Assembly (NCBI RefSeq): GCF_024347575.1
Contig: NZ_AP025503.1
Location: forward strand, 3,038,001-3,102,000
Direction of reading: 5' to 3'
DNA length: 64,000 nucleotides
Source: Vibrio pelagius
Lineage (GTDB): Bacteria > Pseudomonadota > Gammaproteobacteria > Enterobacterales > Vibrionaceae
Numbering within the stretch: position 1 is the stretch's first letter; every line of letters begins with the position of its first letter. Shown piece by piece: positions 53,331-63,903 of the stretch. A program made the translations under genes and the position numbers. A model generated the notes under the pieces. It saw nothing but the letters and a program-made list of their open reading frames with translations. It was not told the DNA's origin and did no database searches.

Positions 53331-54641
53331 ATGAAAAAGACGCATATCACAGAGCAAAAGTTCGCCGATTTGGATTTAAACGCCCAAGTCATTGAAGGAT
53401 TGGAGAAAAAAGGGTTCGAATATTGTACCCCGATTCAAGCCTTGGCGCTGCCGGTACTGCTCACCGGCCAAGACATCGCAGGCCAGGCCCAAACGGGCAC
53501 TGGTAAAACGCTCGCGTTTCTTACTGCTACCTTTAACCACCTGCTAAATACGCCTGAACACGAAGGTCGTAAGCCAAATCAGCCTCGTGCGATTATTATG
53601 GCTCCGACGCGCGAGCTAGCGATTCAGATCTTTAACGATGCTGAGCCTCTTATCGCAAGTACTGGTATTAAAGCGGCACTTGCCTACGGTGGCGAGAGCT
53701 ACGATAAGCAGTTAGCTAAGCTAGAAGACGGTGTAGACGTTCTGATCGGCACTACAGGCCGTATCATAGACTTCTACAAGCAAAAGGTATTTAACCTAAA
53801 CCACATCCAAGCAGTTGTACTGGATGAAGCAGACCGTATGTTCGATCTTGGTTTCATTAAAGACATCCGATTCTTGTTCCGCCGTATGCCTGAGCCAAAA
53901 GATCGCTTGAACATGCTGTTCTCTGCGACGCTTTCATACCGCGTACAAGAGTTGGCGTTTGAGCACATGCACAATCCTGAGCATGTTGTGGTTGAGCCTG
54001 AGCGTAAGACAGGTCACCGCATCAAAGAAGAGCTGTTCTACCCATCAAATGAACACAAGATGGCGCTGCTGCAAACGCTGATCGAAGAAGAGTGGCCTGA
54101 GCGTGCAATCATCTTTGCTAATACTAAGCACAAGTGTGAGTCTGTATGGGGTCACCTAGCCGCTGATGGTCACCGTGTTGGCCTACTAACGGGTGATGTA
54201 CCTCAGAAGAAGCGTGAAAAAATCCTTGAGCAATTCACTAAAGGGGAAGTTGACCTACTGGTTGCAACTGACGTTGCGGCACGTGGCCTACACATTCCTC
54301 AAGTAACTCACGTATTCAACTTCGACCTACCGGACGATTGTGAAGATTACGTTCACCGTATCGGTCGTACTGGCCGTGCTGGTGCAAGTGGTCACTCAAT
54401 CAGCTTCGCTTGTGAAGATTACGCAATTAACCTTCCAACAATCGAAGAGTACATTGAGCACGCAATCCCAGTTTCTGACTACGATGCTTCGGCACTTATT
54501 GAAGATCTGCCAGCACCATTGCGCCTGCGCACGCGCAACCCGCAACAGCGCCGCTCAAACAACGGTGGTTCTCGTAACGGCAACCGTAAGCCGAACCAAA
54601 ACCGTCGCCCACGCCAGCCGCGTCATAACAAGGAAGCTTAA
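53331..54641 (+). CDS. rhlB: ATP-dependent RNA helicase RhlB
   Basis: A 436-aa DEAD-box helicase, partner of RNase E in the degradosome. Motifs in order: Q motif ([11 protein letters not shown]), [11 protein letters not shown] (I), PTRELAIQI (Ia), [12 protein letters not shown] (II), SATLS (III), [11 protein letters not shown] (V) and [10 protein letters not shown] (VI). The C-terminal tail is basic and Asn/Arg/Pro-rich. It is followed by gppA after 6 bp, the E. coli order. Confidence 0.97.
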   Translation: MKKTHITEQKFADLDLNAQVIEGLEKKGFEYCTPIQALALPVLLTGQDIAGQAQTGTGKTLAFLTATFNHLLNTPEHEGRKPNQPRAIIMAPTRELAIQIFNDAEPLIASTGIKAALAYGGESYDKQLAKLEDGVDVLIGTTGRIIDFYKQKVFNLNHIQAVVLDEADRMFDLGFIKDIRFLFRRMPEPKDRLNMLFSATLSYRVQELAFEHMHNPEHVVVEPERKTGHRIKEELFYPSNEHKMALLQTLIEEEWPERAIIFANTKHKCESVWGHLAADGHRVGLLTGDVPQKKREKILEQFTKGEVDLLVATDVAARGLHIPQVTHVFNFDLPDDCEDYVHRIGRTGRAGASGHSISFACEDYAINLPTIEEYIEHAIPVSDYDASALIEDLPAPLRLRTRNPQQRRSNNGGSRNGNRKPNQNRRPRQPRHNKEA

Positions 54642-54647
54642 ACGCCT

Positions 54648-56141
54648 ATGACTCAAACAGTGTCACCCCCGCTATACGCTGCTATCGACCTCGGGTCGAA
54701 CAGTTTTCATATGCTCGTTGTGCGTCATATCGATGGCAGCGTCCAAACCATGGCCAAGATTAAGCGCAAAGTTCGTTTAGCTGCCGGCTTAGATGAAAAT
54801 AATGCTCTTAGCTTAGAGGCTATGCAGCGAGGTTGGGATTGTTTGAGTCTCTTTGCTGAGCGACTTCAAGATATTCCTACTGAGAACATCCGTATTGTGG
54901 GTACTGCTACCCTGCGTACCGCAACCAATGTGGATATTTTCTTAGAAAAAGCAAACCAGATTCTTGGTCACGACATTAATGTTATCTCTGGTGAAGAAGA
55001 AGCTGCGACTATCTATAAAGGCGTAGCGCACACTTCGGGTGGCAGCGGTCGTCGTTTAGTCGTCGATATTGGTGGCGCAAGCACCGAGATGATTATCGGT
55101 GAAGGTTTCTCTGCCAAAGCACTAACTAGCCTAAAAATGGGCTGCGTGACATGGCTTGAGCGCCACTTTAAAGATCGCCAACTGACGGCAAGCAACTTCG
55201 AGCACGCAATTGATGCTGCTAAAGCGACACTAGAGCCAATCCTAGAGAGCTACACCAAGCTAGGTTGGGATGTGTGTGTGGGTGCGAGTGGCACAGTACA
55301 AGCTTTGCAAGAGATCATGCTAGCGCAAGGCATGGATGAGGTGATCACTCATGCCAAGCTTAAGCGTCTGCAAAAGCAAGCGATGATCGCCGAACGTTTA
55401 GAAGAGCTAGAGATAGAAGGTCTCACTCTAGAGCGCGCTTTGGTATTCCCAAGCGGCCTTTCTATTCTGATTGCAATCTTTGAACTGCTTGAGATCGACT
55501 CAATGACACTGGCCGGGGGCGCACTGCGTGAAGGCCTAGCCTATGAGATGGTCGATGAGCTGCGCCAAGATGACATTCGTGCACGTACGGTTGCGAGTGT
55601 TCAATCTCGCTACCAGATGGATACCCAGTACGCTGAGCAAGTTTCTCAGTTGGCTGAGTCTCTTTACCAACAGGCTGGCAGCAGTGAGTGGATTGCAGAG
55701 CCTCAAGCTCTCGTCATGCTACAAACCGCCGCCAAACTGCACGAGATTGGTCTCACTATCGACTTTAAAAAGGGTGGTGAGCATAGCGCTTACTTACTTC
55801 AGCATCTCGATTTGCCAGGCTTTACTCGCGCACAGAAGCACTTCCTTGGCGAGCTAAGCCGTCGCTACCGCGAGCAGTTAACATCATTACCAGAACAACA
55901 TGCAATTTCAGGTACCAGCGCTAAGCGTGTACTGCGCTTGTTGAGACTGGCTATTCTGTTAACTCACCGTCGTAACCCAGAGCTTGAGCCACAAGTGACG
56001 CTTTCTGCCGATGGCGACAACTTAACAGTGACCATCGATAAGCAGTGGCTTGCGAGTAATCCGCTTACTGCAGCCGAGCTAGAGATTGAAGCCAACCGTC
56101 AAACCGACATTGGATGGCCACTGACCATCGCTGAGTCATAA
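54648..56141 (+). CDS. gppA: Guanosine-5'-triphosphate,3'-diphosphate pyrophosphatase GppA
   Basis: A 497-aa Ppx/GppA-family phosphatase converting pppGpp to ppGpp. The ASKHA-fold motifs are [30 protein letters not shown] and [14 protein letters not shown]. The C-terminal HD-like domain is present ([11 protein letters not shown]). It is co-transcribed with rhlB. Confidence 0.95.
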   Translation: MTQTVSPPLYAAIDLGSNSFHMLVVRHIDGSVQTMAKIKRKVRLAAGLDENNALSLEAMQRGWDCLSLFAERLQDIPTENIRIVGTATLRTATNVDIFLEKANQILGHDINVISGEEEAATIYKGVAHTSGGSGRRLVVDIGGASTEMIIGEGFSAKALTSLKMGCVTWLERHFKDRQLTASNFEHAIDAAKATLEPILESYTKLGWDVCVGASGTVQALQEIMLAQGMDEVITHAKLKRLQKQAMIAERLEELEIEGLTLERALVFPSGLSILIAIFELLEIDSMTLAGGALREGLAYEMVDELRQDDIRARTVASVQSRYQMDTQYAEQVSQLAESLYQQAGSSEWIAEPQALVMLQTAAKLHEIGLTIDFKKGGEHSAYLLQHLDLPGFTRAQKHFLGELSRRYREQLTSLPEQHAISGTSAKRVLRLLRLAILLTHRRNPELEPQVTLSADGDNLTVTIDKQWLASNPLTAAELEIEANRQTDIGWPLTIAES

Positions 56142-56164
56142 CGGCTTAATTGCGATTTATACTA

Positions 56165-56188
56165 AAAAGGCCCTCACATTCGAGGGCC
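56165..56188. terminator. Terminator between gppA and yhhQ
   Basis: GGCCCTC and GAGGGCC pair around a 6-nt loop between converging genes; the T tract is best on the minus strand (for yhhQ). Confidence 0.88.
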
Positions 56189-56233
56189 TCTGTTTATCTA
56201 ATTCACCGTTGATACAGTGATTCAATACTTCAC

Positions 56234-56905
56234 CTAAGCGTTCACACCAGTTGCTTTAAAGCTAGGGTTAACCGCTGTCAGTTTCTTCACGATGTAGTTC
56301 AGTAGAACACCGTACATCGGTACGAACAGACCTAAGCTGATCACCAACTTAAAGCCATAGTCCACCAGAGCAATCTCAGTCCAATGTTCAGCCATGAACG
56401 GATCTGGGCTTTGATAGAAAGCAATCGCAAAGAAAGCGATGGTATCAATTGCGTTACCGAATAAGGTTGAGCATGTTGGTGCAATCCACCACTGCTTCAG
56501 TTGGCGCAGACGGTTAAATACGTGCACATCAAGAATCTGACCCAGCAGATACGCCATAAAGCTTGCTGCTGCGATACGAGCCACAAACAAGTTAAACTCG
56601 CCAAGCTGTGCAAAGCCTTGGAACTGACCTTCGAAGAACACAACCGATAAGAAATACGATACTGCTAGTGCGGGTAGCATCACCAAGAAGATGATTTTAC
56701 GCGCTAACTGAGCACCGAAAATACGTACGGTCAGGTCGGTCGCTAGGAAAATAAACGGGAAAGTGAACGCACCCCATGTGATATGCATACCGAAGATGGT
56801 GAAAGGCAGCTGAACAAGGTAGTTACTTGATGCAATAATGATCAGGTGGAATAGAACTAGCAGGGCTAGAGCTTTGCGCTGTTGCGCAGGGGTAAAGTTA
56901 CTCAT
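56234..56905 (-). CDS. yhhQ: Queuosine-precursor transporter YhhQ (7-cyano-7-deazaguanine / preQ1)
   Basis: A 223-aa membrane protein of COG1738 with six predicted spans; E. coli YhhQ imports preQ0 and preQ1 for queuosine. Family patterns include ITWGAFTFPFIFLATDLTVRIFG and IAAASFMAYLLGQILDVHVFN, and GNAIDTIAFFAIAFY in the C-terminal half. The leader carries a candidate preQ1-I riboswitch whose last helix uses the ribosome-binding site (56912-56947), which supports the substrate class independently. It is a single-gene unit. Confidence 0.93.
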   Translation of the reverse strand: MSNFTPAQQRKALALLVLFHLIIIASSNYLVQLPFTIFGMHITWGAFTFPFIFLATDLTVRIFGAQLARKIIFLVMLPALAVSYFLSVVFFEGQFQGFAQLGEFNLFVARIAAASFMAYLLGQILDVHVFNRLRQLKQWWIAPTCSTLFGNAIDTIAFFAIAFYQSPDPFMAEHWTEIALVDYGFKLVISLGLFVPMYGVLLNYIVKKLTAVNPSFKATGVNA

Positions 56906-56911
56906 GCGGTA

Positions 56912-56947
56912 CCTTTTTAGTTTGGTTTGGGGGTGAGGGAACCCAAA
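56912..56947 (-). promoter_or_regulatory. Candidate preQ1-I riboswitch covering the yhhQ ribosome-binding site
   Basis: Read on the minus strand, a 6-bp P1 stem (TTTGGG 56947-56942 with CCCAAA 56931-56926) encloses TTC, CCT, C and ACC. An A-rich tail (AAACTAAAA) follows, and AGG of the ribosome-binding site (56914-56912) can pair with the loop CCT (56938-56936) to form the P2 pseudoknot. A C stands directly after the P2 5' strand, where the ligand-pairing C is expected. The ATG begins 6 nt later. The layout and size (36 nt) match the class I preQ1 aptamer; control would be by hiding the ribosome-binding site. Confidence 0.72.
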
Positions 56948-57137
56948 TCGAGTGACTTATTCATTTATCATGAACAAGGCTCTTACCAATAATGTGAATA
57001 AAAAAATCTGTTTAACTTTGCTCTATTGAGCGGCGGGCGATTATACATTAATCAATTTTGACTGCAATGAGAGGAATAAACGCAAACGTTTATCCCTAAC
57101 ATTTCTTCATTTCAGTAGTAATTCCGTGGGAGTAGAA

Positions 57138-57437
57138 TTAGAAGCCACGTTTAAACAGAGAAGCCAGATAATCGAACTCTTCTCGACTCGCCTCTGGGCT
57201 CAGAGACTCAAACCAGACTGACTCGCTGTAATGTTCTGACTTCAGGAACAACTGACACCCTTCAAAATCCACCAGCCAAGAGTGCATATCCGCATCCCAC
57301 TGCTTTTCAATCACACTGGCAGAAAGCAGCGCAATTAGCTTCTCTCCTAATTCCGGAAAGGTGTCAAAGTCAAAGCTTGGCGTGGTAATCAGCAGTCGCC
57401 CTTCTTCAGCAAGATATTCTCTCAGTCCAAATTCCAT
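57138..57437 (-). CDS. DUF3630 family protein
   Basis: A 99-aa acidic soluble protein (MEFGLREYLAEEGRLLITTPS; C terminus YLASLFKRGF) that resembles the DUF3630 family found next to recQ in Vibrio and relatives. It begins 30 bp after the recQ stop on the same strand and is probably co-transcribed. The function is unknown. Confidence 0.78.
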   Translation of the reverse strand: MEFGLREYLAEEGRLLITTPSFDFDTFPELGEKLIALLSASVIEKQWDADMHSWLVDFEGCQLFLKSEHYSESVWFESLSPEASREEFDYLASLFKRGF

Positions 57438-57467
57438 TTTACTTCTCTATTTATTATTTTCGGGACG

Positions 57468-59306
57468 TTAACCGTGGTTAGTAATGTGTTCTTGAATCAA
57501 GTCAAGGAACGGATCGGCATATTTGTCCAACTTACGCTGGCCAACACCATTAACTGCTAGCATCTCACCGTAAGAGGTTGGCAAAATTTCCGCCATGTCA
57601 ATCAGTGTGGCATCACTGAAGACAACATAAGGCGGCAAGCCATCTTCATCGGCAATCGACTTACGTAGCTTGCGCAGCTTAGCAAATAGCTTCTTATCGT
57701 AATTCTTGCTGCTGAGTTTATCCGACTTCGCACTACGCGCAGCAGTATCCAGACGTGGCACTGCCAATTCTAGCGTCATTTCTCCGCGTAGCAGCGGGCG
57801 CGCTTCTTCAGTCAGCTGCAACGTAGAATTACGGGTAATGTTTTGGAACAACAATCCTTTATGAATTAACTGACGGAAGATACTGATCCAGTAGTCATGA
57901 CTATGGTCACGACCAATACCGTATGTAGAAAGCTTGTCATGGCCGTTGTCGCGAACACGAATGTTCTGCATACCACGCATCACTTCAACTACATATCCCA
58001 TACCAAAAGATTGATTTACTCGATAGACACATGACAACGCTTTTTGCGCCTCTTCGGTGGCATCAAAGTGCTTGGGTGGATCAAGGCAGATATCGCAATT
58101 GCCACATGGCTTTTCACGATACTCACCAAAATAGTTAAGTAGTACCTGACGACGACAGGTTTGCGCCTCAGCAAAGGCGCTCATCGCATTAAGCTTATGA
58201 GTTTCGACCTGCTTTTGCGGGCCGTCATCTTTCTCATCCAACATGCGGCGTAGCCAACCCATATCTGCTGGGTCGTACAGCATCATCGCTTCGGCAGGCA
58301 GACCATCACGCCCTGCTCGACCCGTCTCTTGATAGTAGGACTCGATGTTTCTTGGGATGTCGAAATGCACCACAAAACGAACATTGGGTTTGTTGATACC
58401 CATGCCAAAGGCTACGGTCGCTACGACTATCTGAATATCATCACGCTGAAACGCTTCTTGAACATAAGCGCGTTCGTCCGTATCCATACCAGCGTGATAG
58501 CCCGCAGCACGAATGCCGTTGTTACACAGCTTCTCGGTGACCATCTCGACCTTCTTGCGGCTACCACAATAGATGATGCCGCAATTACCGCGCTGGGTTT
58601 CAAGGTAACGCACCACTTGAGAAACCGGTTTGTGCTTCTCTACCAGGTTATAGCGGATATTAGGACGGTCAAAGCTGCCTAAGTAGGTGTGAGGATCCAC
58701 CAGCTGCAAGCGCTGAATAATGTCTTTACGTGTCGCATCGTCGGCGGTTGCCGTCAATGCCATATAAGGGACATGAGGAAAATATTGTTTAAGCTGACCA
58801 AGTGATGCGTATTCTGGGCGGAAGTCATGACCCCATTGTGAGATACAGTGCGCTTCATCCACCGCGATCATCGATAATGGTAAACCTTGCAGGCGCTCAA
58901 TGAAATCACGCATCAATACGCGCTCAGGTGAAACGTAGACCATCTTTAATTGGCCTGAGTTCATGCGATTAAAGACGGAAATTAGCTCTTCACGTGGCAT
59001 TGAGGAGTTGATGCACTCCGCCGCCACACCATTGGCCTTGAGTTGGTCCACTTGATCTTTCATGAGCGAAATCAGTGGCGAGATAACTAATGTGAGCCCC
59101 TCACGCACTAACGCGGGAATTTGGTAACAGAGCGACTTACCACCACCAGTTGGCATAATCACTAAGCTATCTTGCCCGGACACCGCCATATCGATCACCT
59201 CTTGCTGACCATCTCTGAACTCTTGATAGCCGAACACCTCCTCAAGCACGCTTTGAGCGCTGATGGTGGTACTGGTGGTTTGTTCTGCAATCAAAGTAGC
59301 GGTCAT
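57468..59306 (-). CDS. recQ: ATP-dependent DNA helicase RecQ
   Basis: A 612-aa RecQ-family 3'-5' helicase. Helicase motifs: [12 protein letters not shown] (I), [18 protein letters not shown] (II and RecQ loop), ALTATAD (III) and [10 protein letters not shown] (VI). The zinc site is [12 protein letters not shown]...[11 protein letters not shown], then the winged helix and a C-terminal HRDC domain (about 530-605). The frame is open to 59363, but the ATG at 59306 with AGGAT upstream gives the standard length. In E. coli recQ is also near rarD. Confidence 0.96.
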   Translation of the reverse strand: MTATLIAEQTTSTTISAQSVLEEVFGYQEFRDGQQEVIDMAVSGQDSLVIMPTGGGKSLCYQIPALVREGLTLVISPLISLMKDQVDQLKANGVAAECINSSMPREELISVFNRMNSGQLKMVYVSPERVLMRDFIERLQGLPLSMIAVDEAHCISQWGHDFRPEYASLGQLKQYFPHVPYMALTATADDATRKDIIQRLQLVDPHTYLGSFDRPNIRYNLVEKHKPVSQVVRYLETQRGNCGIIYCGSRKKVEMVTEKLCNNGIRAAGYHAGMDTDERAYVQEAFQRDDIQIVVATVAFGMGINKPNVRFVVHFDIPRNIESYYQETGRAGRDGLPAEAMMLYDPADMGWLRRMLDEKDDGPQKQVETHKLNAMSAFAEAQTCRRQVLLNYFGEYREKPCGNCDICLDPPKHFDATEEAQKALSCVYRVNQSFGMGYVVEVMRGMQNIRVRDNGHDKLSTYGIGRDHSHDYWISIFRQLIHKGLLFQNITRNSTLQLTEEARPLLRGEMTLELAVPRLDTAARSAKSDKLSSKNYDKKLFAKLRKLRKSIADEDGLPPYVVFSDATLIDMAEILPTSYGEMLAVNGVGQRKLDKYADPFLDLIQEHITNHG

Positions 59307-59486
59307 TGGGTATCCTAATCGCGGGGTTAAATAAGCTCGCTCAGCAGTAAAGCGAGGCGACACATTGTAGAGGGGAATGGTGGTGAATAAAACCGCAAAT
59401 TATTAGGTGAAACAGTCTAACGCTCCTATACTGACCAACTCTCTTTATAAATCTTATTCATAAGCACTTTGTGCCAGAGATAATTC

Positions 59487-60395
59487 ATGACACCAGAACA
59501 ACAACAGCGTACACGCCAAGGTATTTTGCTTGCGATTGGGGCGTATACGATGTGGGGCATTGCGCCTATATATTTCAAATCGTTAAGTGAGGTTTCTCCG
59601 TTAGAGATCCTGAGTCACCGTGTAGTTTGGTCTTTTTTCTTACTCGCTTTCCTACTACACCTTGGCCGCAGCTGGCGAAATGTTCGCGACACACTGACCT
59701 CCAAGCCGAAAATGACTTATTTGGTTGCCACCTCTCTATTGGTCGGTGCCAACTGGTTAATCTTTATTTGGGCGGTCAACGCCAACCACATGCTCGACGC
59801 TAGTCTAGGGTATTACATCAACCCGTTAATCAATGTGGTACTTGGTATGATCTTTTTGGGCGAGCGTCTCAGAAAGTTGCAGTGGTTTGCGGTTGGCTTA
59901 GCCACGATTGGTGTTTTAATTCAGATTGTCGCGTTCGGTTCTATCCCTGTGGTGGCGATCGCCCTCGCCTTCTCCTTCGGTTTCTATGGCTTGTTAAGAA
60001 AGAAAGTCAGCCTCGAAGCACAAACCGGCCTGTTTATAGAAACCTTAGTGATGCTACCTGCTGCTGCCATCTACTTGCTGTTTATCGCGGATAGTGCAAC
60101 ATCGGACTTAGCGGCGAACCCAATGACGCTCAATCTACTGCTGATCGCTGCTGGTATCGTTACAACCTTACCTCTGCTTTGCTTTACAGGCGCTGCAACA
60201 CGACTCAAGTTATCAACGCTCGGTTTCTTCCAGTACATTGGCCCAAGCTTGATGTTCTTATTAGCGGTTCTCATTTATGGCGAAGCCTTTACGACAGATA
60301 AAGCCGTCACCTTTGCCTTCATTTGGGGCGCACTGGTGATCTTCAGCTTTGATGGACTGCGCCACAACAAAAAAAGCAAACGCACTCAACAGTGA
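59487..60395 (+). CDS. rarD: RarD, EamA-family transporter
   Basis: A 302-aa protein with ten predicted spans in two EamA repeats, the first starting GILLAIGAYTMWGIAPIYFK and containing LLVGANWLIFIWAVN, the second ending GPSLMFLLAVLIYGEAF. This matches RarD, named for chloramphenicol sensitivity; its substrate is unclear. It is divergent from recQ (180 bp) and followed by a terminator. Confidence 0.9.
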   Translation: MTPEQQQRTRQGILLAIGAYTMWGIAPIYFKSLSEVSPLEILSHRVVWSFFLLAFLLHLGRSWRNVRDTLTSKPKMTYLVATSLLVGANWLIFIWAVNANHMLDASLGYYINPLINVVLGMIFLGERLRKLQWFAVGLATIGVLIQIVAFGSIPVVAIALAFSFGFYGLLRKKVSLEAQTGLFIETLVMLPAAAIYLLFIADSATSDLAANPMTLNLLLIAAGIVTTLPLLCFTGAATRLKLSTLGFFQYIGPSLMFLLAVLIYGEAFTTDKAVTFAFIWGALVIFSFDGLRHNKKSKRTQQ

Positions 60396-60435
60396 TGTGA
60401 TCGTTTTTTACAAGACAATTTAGAAATACAGAGAT

Positions 60436-60476
60436 AAGCTTGGTTGGATTGATGATAATTTAACCAAGCTTTTTTA
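60436..60476 (+). terminator. Terminator after rarD, abutting the next start codon
   Basis: AAGCTTGGTT and AACCAAGCTT form a perfect 10-bp stem with a 16-nt loop and a T run to 60476. The ATG of the AraC-type gene begins four bases later. Confidence 0.9.
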
Positions 60477-60480
60477 TACC

Positions 60481-61275
60481 ATGGATAAAGTCCACTACTA
60501 CTCAACCCCCACTGAAGATATCAGCCTGATCCAAGCTCAATACCAAGAGTTTGCCTTTCAGCGCCACTATCATTTGGACTTTCACATTGGTTTGATTACC
60601 CAAGGGCAGCAAAAATTCGTCTATAAGGGGACTAGCCATCATGTGGGTGCGGGTCAGGTAGTAATCATGCCACCAGATGAACTGCATGATGGTCACTCAA
60701 AACTGGATTCAGGCTATCAAGTAAGCGTTTTTTCGGTATCTCCTCAATGGTTTCAAGATCTTGCGGATCCCGACCAAAACGGTCACGCATTGAGCTTTTC
60801 GGAGCTGATCCTTTCTGATCACGCCACTTTTTCACAACTGCGCAACCTGCATGGCTTGCTCATCAATCAAAATATCAGTCAACTCGCCCAAGATTGTCTC
60901 CCTTTTGAAGGGTTTTCGACGATTGTGGATCGTTATGCCAAGTTTGGATCCAAAACTGAAACTCAATTAGGTAATCAATCTATCGAAACACTGAAAGAGT
61001 ACTTAATGGAAAACCTAGACCAGGCAGTACGTTTAGAACAGCTTTCTGAACTATGTGACCTATCAACCACGCAGTTCCAACGCCACTTTAAGAACAAAAT
61101 GGGCATGACACCTTACGCTTGGCTAAGTCGTTTACGTATGGAGCAGAGCATGAGGCTCATCAAATCAGGAGTGTGTGGTACTGAAGTAGCGCATCAGGTT
61201 GGTTTCTACGACCAAGCTCACTTTTCAAAGGCGTTCAAGACAACCTTTGGCGTTCCGCCCTCACAAATTAGCTAA
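60481..61275 (+). CDS. AraC-family transcriptional regulator
   Basis: A 264-aa regulator with an N-terminal AraC-type cupin (about 1-140; RHYHLDFHIGLITQG) and a C-terminal two-part helix-turn-helix (about 160-262; LEQLSELCDLSTTQFQRHFK and EVAHQVGFYDQAHFSKAFK). It probably controls the LysE-type exporter 98 bp downstream, a common pairing, but that is inference. The ATG follows the rarD terminator directly and has no Shine-Dalgarno sequence, so it may be leaderless or poorly expressed. Confidence 0.88.
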   Translation: MDKVHYYSTPTEDISLIQAQYQEFAFQRHYHLDFHIGLITQGQQKFVYKGTSHHVGAGQVVIMPPDELHDGHSKLDSGYQVSVFSVSPQWFQDLADPDQNGHALSFSELILSDHATFSQLRNLHGLLINQNISQLAQDCLPFEGFSTIVDRYAKFGSKTETQLGNQSIETLKEYLMENLDQAVRLEQLSELCDLSTTQFQRHFKNKMGMTPYAWLSRLRMEQSMRLIKSGVCGTEVAHQVGFYDQAHFSKAFKTTFGVPPSQIS

Positions 61276-61373
61276 GTGTTGATTATTTACAATTGCTCTG
61301 TGTGAGATCTAGGTAAGCTAACCCATATACCAACAACAGTTAGAATCTAGCTAAGCGTTATCGAGATTAGACA

Positions 61374-62036
61374 ATGAACGAAATCACCATCCTTATCACC
61401 CTAGCCTCAATTCATTTTATTGCCTTAATGAGCCCCGGCCCAGACTTTGCGCTTGTGGTCCAAAATGCCACGCGCCACGGTAGGCAGACAGGCTTATACA
61501 TCGCGCTAGGTTTATCGTGCGGGATCTTACTTCACTCACTGCTGAGCCTGACGGGTATCAGTTACCTGGTCCACCAGCAACCAACTCTATTTGCGATTAT
61601 CCAGTTAGCCGGTGGTAGCTACTTACTTTACTTAGGCTACGGTGCTCTTAAAGCGACATGGGCAACGATTCAAAGCCATGACGACGACAATCAAGCGCTC
61701 AACTCGAAAGATCTTATTCTGACCAACAAACGTGAGGCTTTCTCTAAAGGCTTTGCCACTAACATCCTCAATCCAAAGGCGTTAGTGTTTTTTATCAGCT
61801 TGATGTCGAGCTTAGTCCCTGCAGATATGTCTCTGTCTGGCAAAGGTTTTGCGCTACTAATCCTGTTTGGTCTATCGCTATTTTGGTTCTCACTATTGGC
61901 TTGGATGCTTTCTACTAAAGCACTTCAGAAAAAGCTGCATGAAGCGACCGTCTATATTGACGGCTTGTGTGGTGTACTATTTAGCATGATAGGTTTAAGT
62001 ATCTTATGGCAATCAGCGTCATCATTGATCGCCTAA
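61374..62036 (+). CDS. LysE/RhtB-family amino-acid exporter
   Basis: A 220-aa protein with six predicted spans: the N-terminal LMSPGPDFALVVQNATRHGR is the family signature, followed by GGSYLLYLGYGALKA and NILNPKALVFFISLMSS. It lies after an AraC regulator. In E. coli rhtC stands next to recQ, so this could be the RhtC counterpart, but the subfamily cannot be fixed by eye. Confidence 0.85.
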   Translation: MNEITILITLASIHFIALMSPGPDFALVVQNATRHGRQTGLYIALGLSCGILLHSLLSLTGISYLVHQQPTLFAIIQLAGGSYLLYLGYGALKATWATIQSHDDDNQALNSKDLILTNKREAFSKGFATNILNPKALVFFISLMSSLVPADMSLSGKGFALLILFGLSLFWFSLLAWMLSTKALQKKLHEATVYIDGLCGVLFSMIGLSILWQSASSLIA

Positions 62037-62127
62037 ATTAGAATCAAGGTTACAATTCGTTAACAACGTACTGGCTAAATATCGTTTCCACTGCCAATCT
62101 AGCTCTGCATATGAAAAGGAGAAGATC

Positions 62128-63885
62128 ATGCAGTGGAAAACAAAACTAACAACCCTCGCCACTTCTACCCTACTTTTTGCCTCTCATGTCAGTTGGGCAA
62201 ATCAAGCTGCCGATTCCGTCGCCCCAGAACAAAGTAGTGGTTTAGAAACCAAGCAACTCGTCAAAGCCAACGATTGGATGGTCACAGCAGCCAACCCATT
62301 GGCAACACAAGCAGGCGCTGACGTACTTGCGCGTGGTGGTAACGCAGTAGACGCCATGGTTGCGGTGCAGCTAATGCTTGGCTTGGTTGAACCACAATCG
62401 TCTGGAATTGGTGGGGGTGCCTTCCTTGTCTATTTTGATAACGAAGCCAAACAGCTAAAGACCTACGATGGCCGCGAGACTGCACCACTAGATGCGACCC
62501 CTCGCCTGTTCCAAGACGAAAATGGAAAGCCCCTTAAATTTTACGATGCCGTTGTTGGTGGCCGTTCGGTGGGCACACCGGGTACTGTTCAATTGTTATG
62601 GGATACTCACCAGAAATACGGCAAGTTGGAGTGGGCATCATTGATAGAGCCCGTCGCTCAATTGGCGAAAAAAGGCTTTACCATCAGCCCACGCTTAGCG
62701 ACATTGATTGCCAATGATCAACAGCGCCTTAGCCGCTTTGCCACCACTAAAGCTTATTTTTTTAATGCCGATGGCAGCCCAAAGAGCGCAGGAACTCTTC
62801 TTAAAAACCCAGAGTACGCCGCAACACTAGAGGCCATTGCTAAAGACGGCGCCAAAGCGTTTTATCAAAGTGAAATATCTGCTGATATCATCAAAACAGT
62901 ACAAACCGCTAAGGGGAACCCTGGTGTCTTAGCGCAAAAAGACTTCGACGCTTACTCCATCAAGCAACGCGAACCAGTATGTTCCGCTTATGAGAGCTAC
63001 GATATCTGTGGCATGGGACCACCAAGTTCAGGTGCCCTCACCGTCGGTCAAATCTTAGCGATGACCGAGCAGTTTGATCTCAAATCTTGGGGACCAAACG
63101 ATGCAAAATCTTGGCAAGTGTTAGCAGACGCTTCTCGCCTAGCCTTTGCAGACCGTGGTATGTACATGGCAGACCAAGATTACGTACCAATGCCAACACA
63201 GGGGTTAGTAAACACTGACTACCTTAAAGAGCGTGCGCAGCTCATCACTGCAGGAAAAGCATTAGAAAGCGCGCCATCAGGCACGCCACCTTGGGATCAC
63301 GCGATGCAAAGAAGCCAAGATATCTCGATTGAGCTTCCTTCCACCAGCCACTTTAATATCGTCGATAGCGATGGCAATGTCGTGTCCATGACCACTACGA
63401 TTGAGAATGCGTTTGGCTCGCGCTTAATGGTGAGAGGCTTCCTACTTAATAATGAATTAACCGACTTCTCATTCAAAACTCATAACGATGGTAAGCCTAT
63501 TGCTAACCGCCTAGAACCGGGCAAGCGTCCACGCTCTTCGATGGCGCCAACCATCATTATGCAAGATGACAAGCCTTACATGGCGATTGGCTCTCCGGGT
63601 GGCAGCCGCATCATAGGTTATGTTGCACAAGCAATCATCGCTCACACACAGTGGGATATGGATATTCAGCAAGCGATCAACCAACCACACTTCCTAAATC
63701 GTTTTGGTACCTTAGATCTAGAAAAAGGTACCTCAGCCGAAAACTTCAAACCTGAGCTAGAAAAGATGGGATTTGAAGTCAATATTCGCGATCTTAACTC
63801 TGGTTTACACGCTATTCGCATCACTAAAGATGGTTTAGAGGGGGCAGCAGACCCTCGTCGTGAAGGTGCAGCGATAGGTAAATAG
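62128..63885 (+). CDS. ggt: Gamma-glutamyltranspeptidase
   Basis: A 585-aa periplasmic N-terminal-nucleophile hydrolase that cleaves gamma-glutamyl bonds of glutathione and transfers the glutamyl group. A signal peptide (MQWKTKLTTLATSTLLFASH, cut near SWA-NQ) precedes the large subunit; self-cleavage is expected before the Thr of STSHFNIVDSDGNVVSMT, which becomes the catalytic residue of the small subunit. DGRETAP and GSPGGSRII are substrate-binding motifs. AAGGAGAAG is a strong ribosome-binding site. Confidence 0.96.
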   Translation: MQWKTKLTTLATSTLLFASHVSWANQAADSVAPEQSSGLETKQLVKANDWMVTAANPLATQAGADVLARGGNAVDAMVAVQLMLGLVEPQSSGIGGGAFLVYFDNEAKQLKTYDGRETAPLDATPRLFQDENGKPLKFYDAVVGGRSVGTPGTVQLLWDTHQKYGKLEWASLIEPVAQLAKKGFTISPRLATLIANDQQRLSRFATTKAYFFNADGSPKSAGTLLKNPEYAATLEAIAKDGAKAFYQSEISADIIKTVQTAKGNPGVLAQKDFDAYSIKQREPVCSAYESYDICGMGPPSSGALTVGQILAMTEQFDLKSWGPNDAKSWQVLADASRLAFADRGMYMADQDYVPMPTQGLVNTDYLKERAQLITAGKALESAPSGTPPWDHAMQRSQDISIELPSTSHFNIVDSDGNVVSMTTTIENAFGSRLMVRGFLLNNELTDFSFKTHNDGKPIANRLEPGKRPRSSMAPTIIMQDDKPYMAIGSPGGSRIIGYVAQAIIAHTQWDMDIQQAINQPHFLNRFGTLDLEKGTSAENFKPELEKMGFEVNIRDLNSGLHAIRITKDGLEGAADPRREGAAIGK

Positions 63886-63903
63886 TCGGTTATTACGCCT
63901 TTT

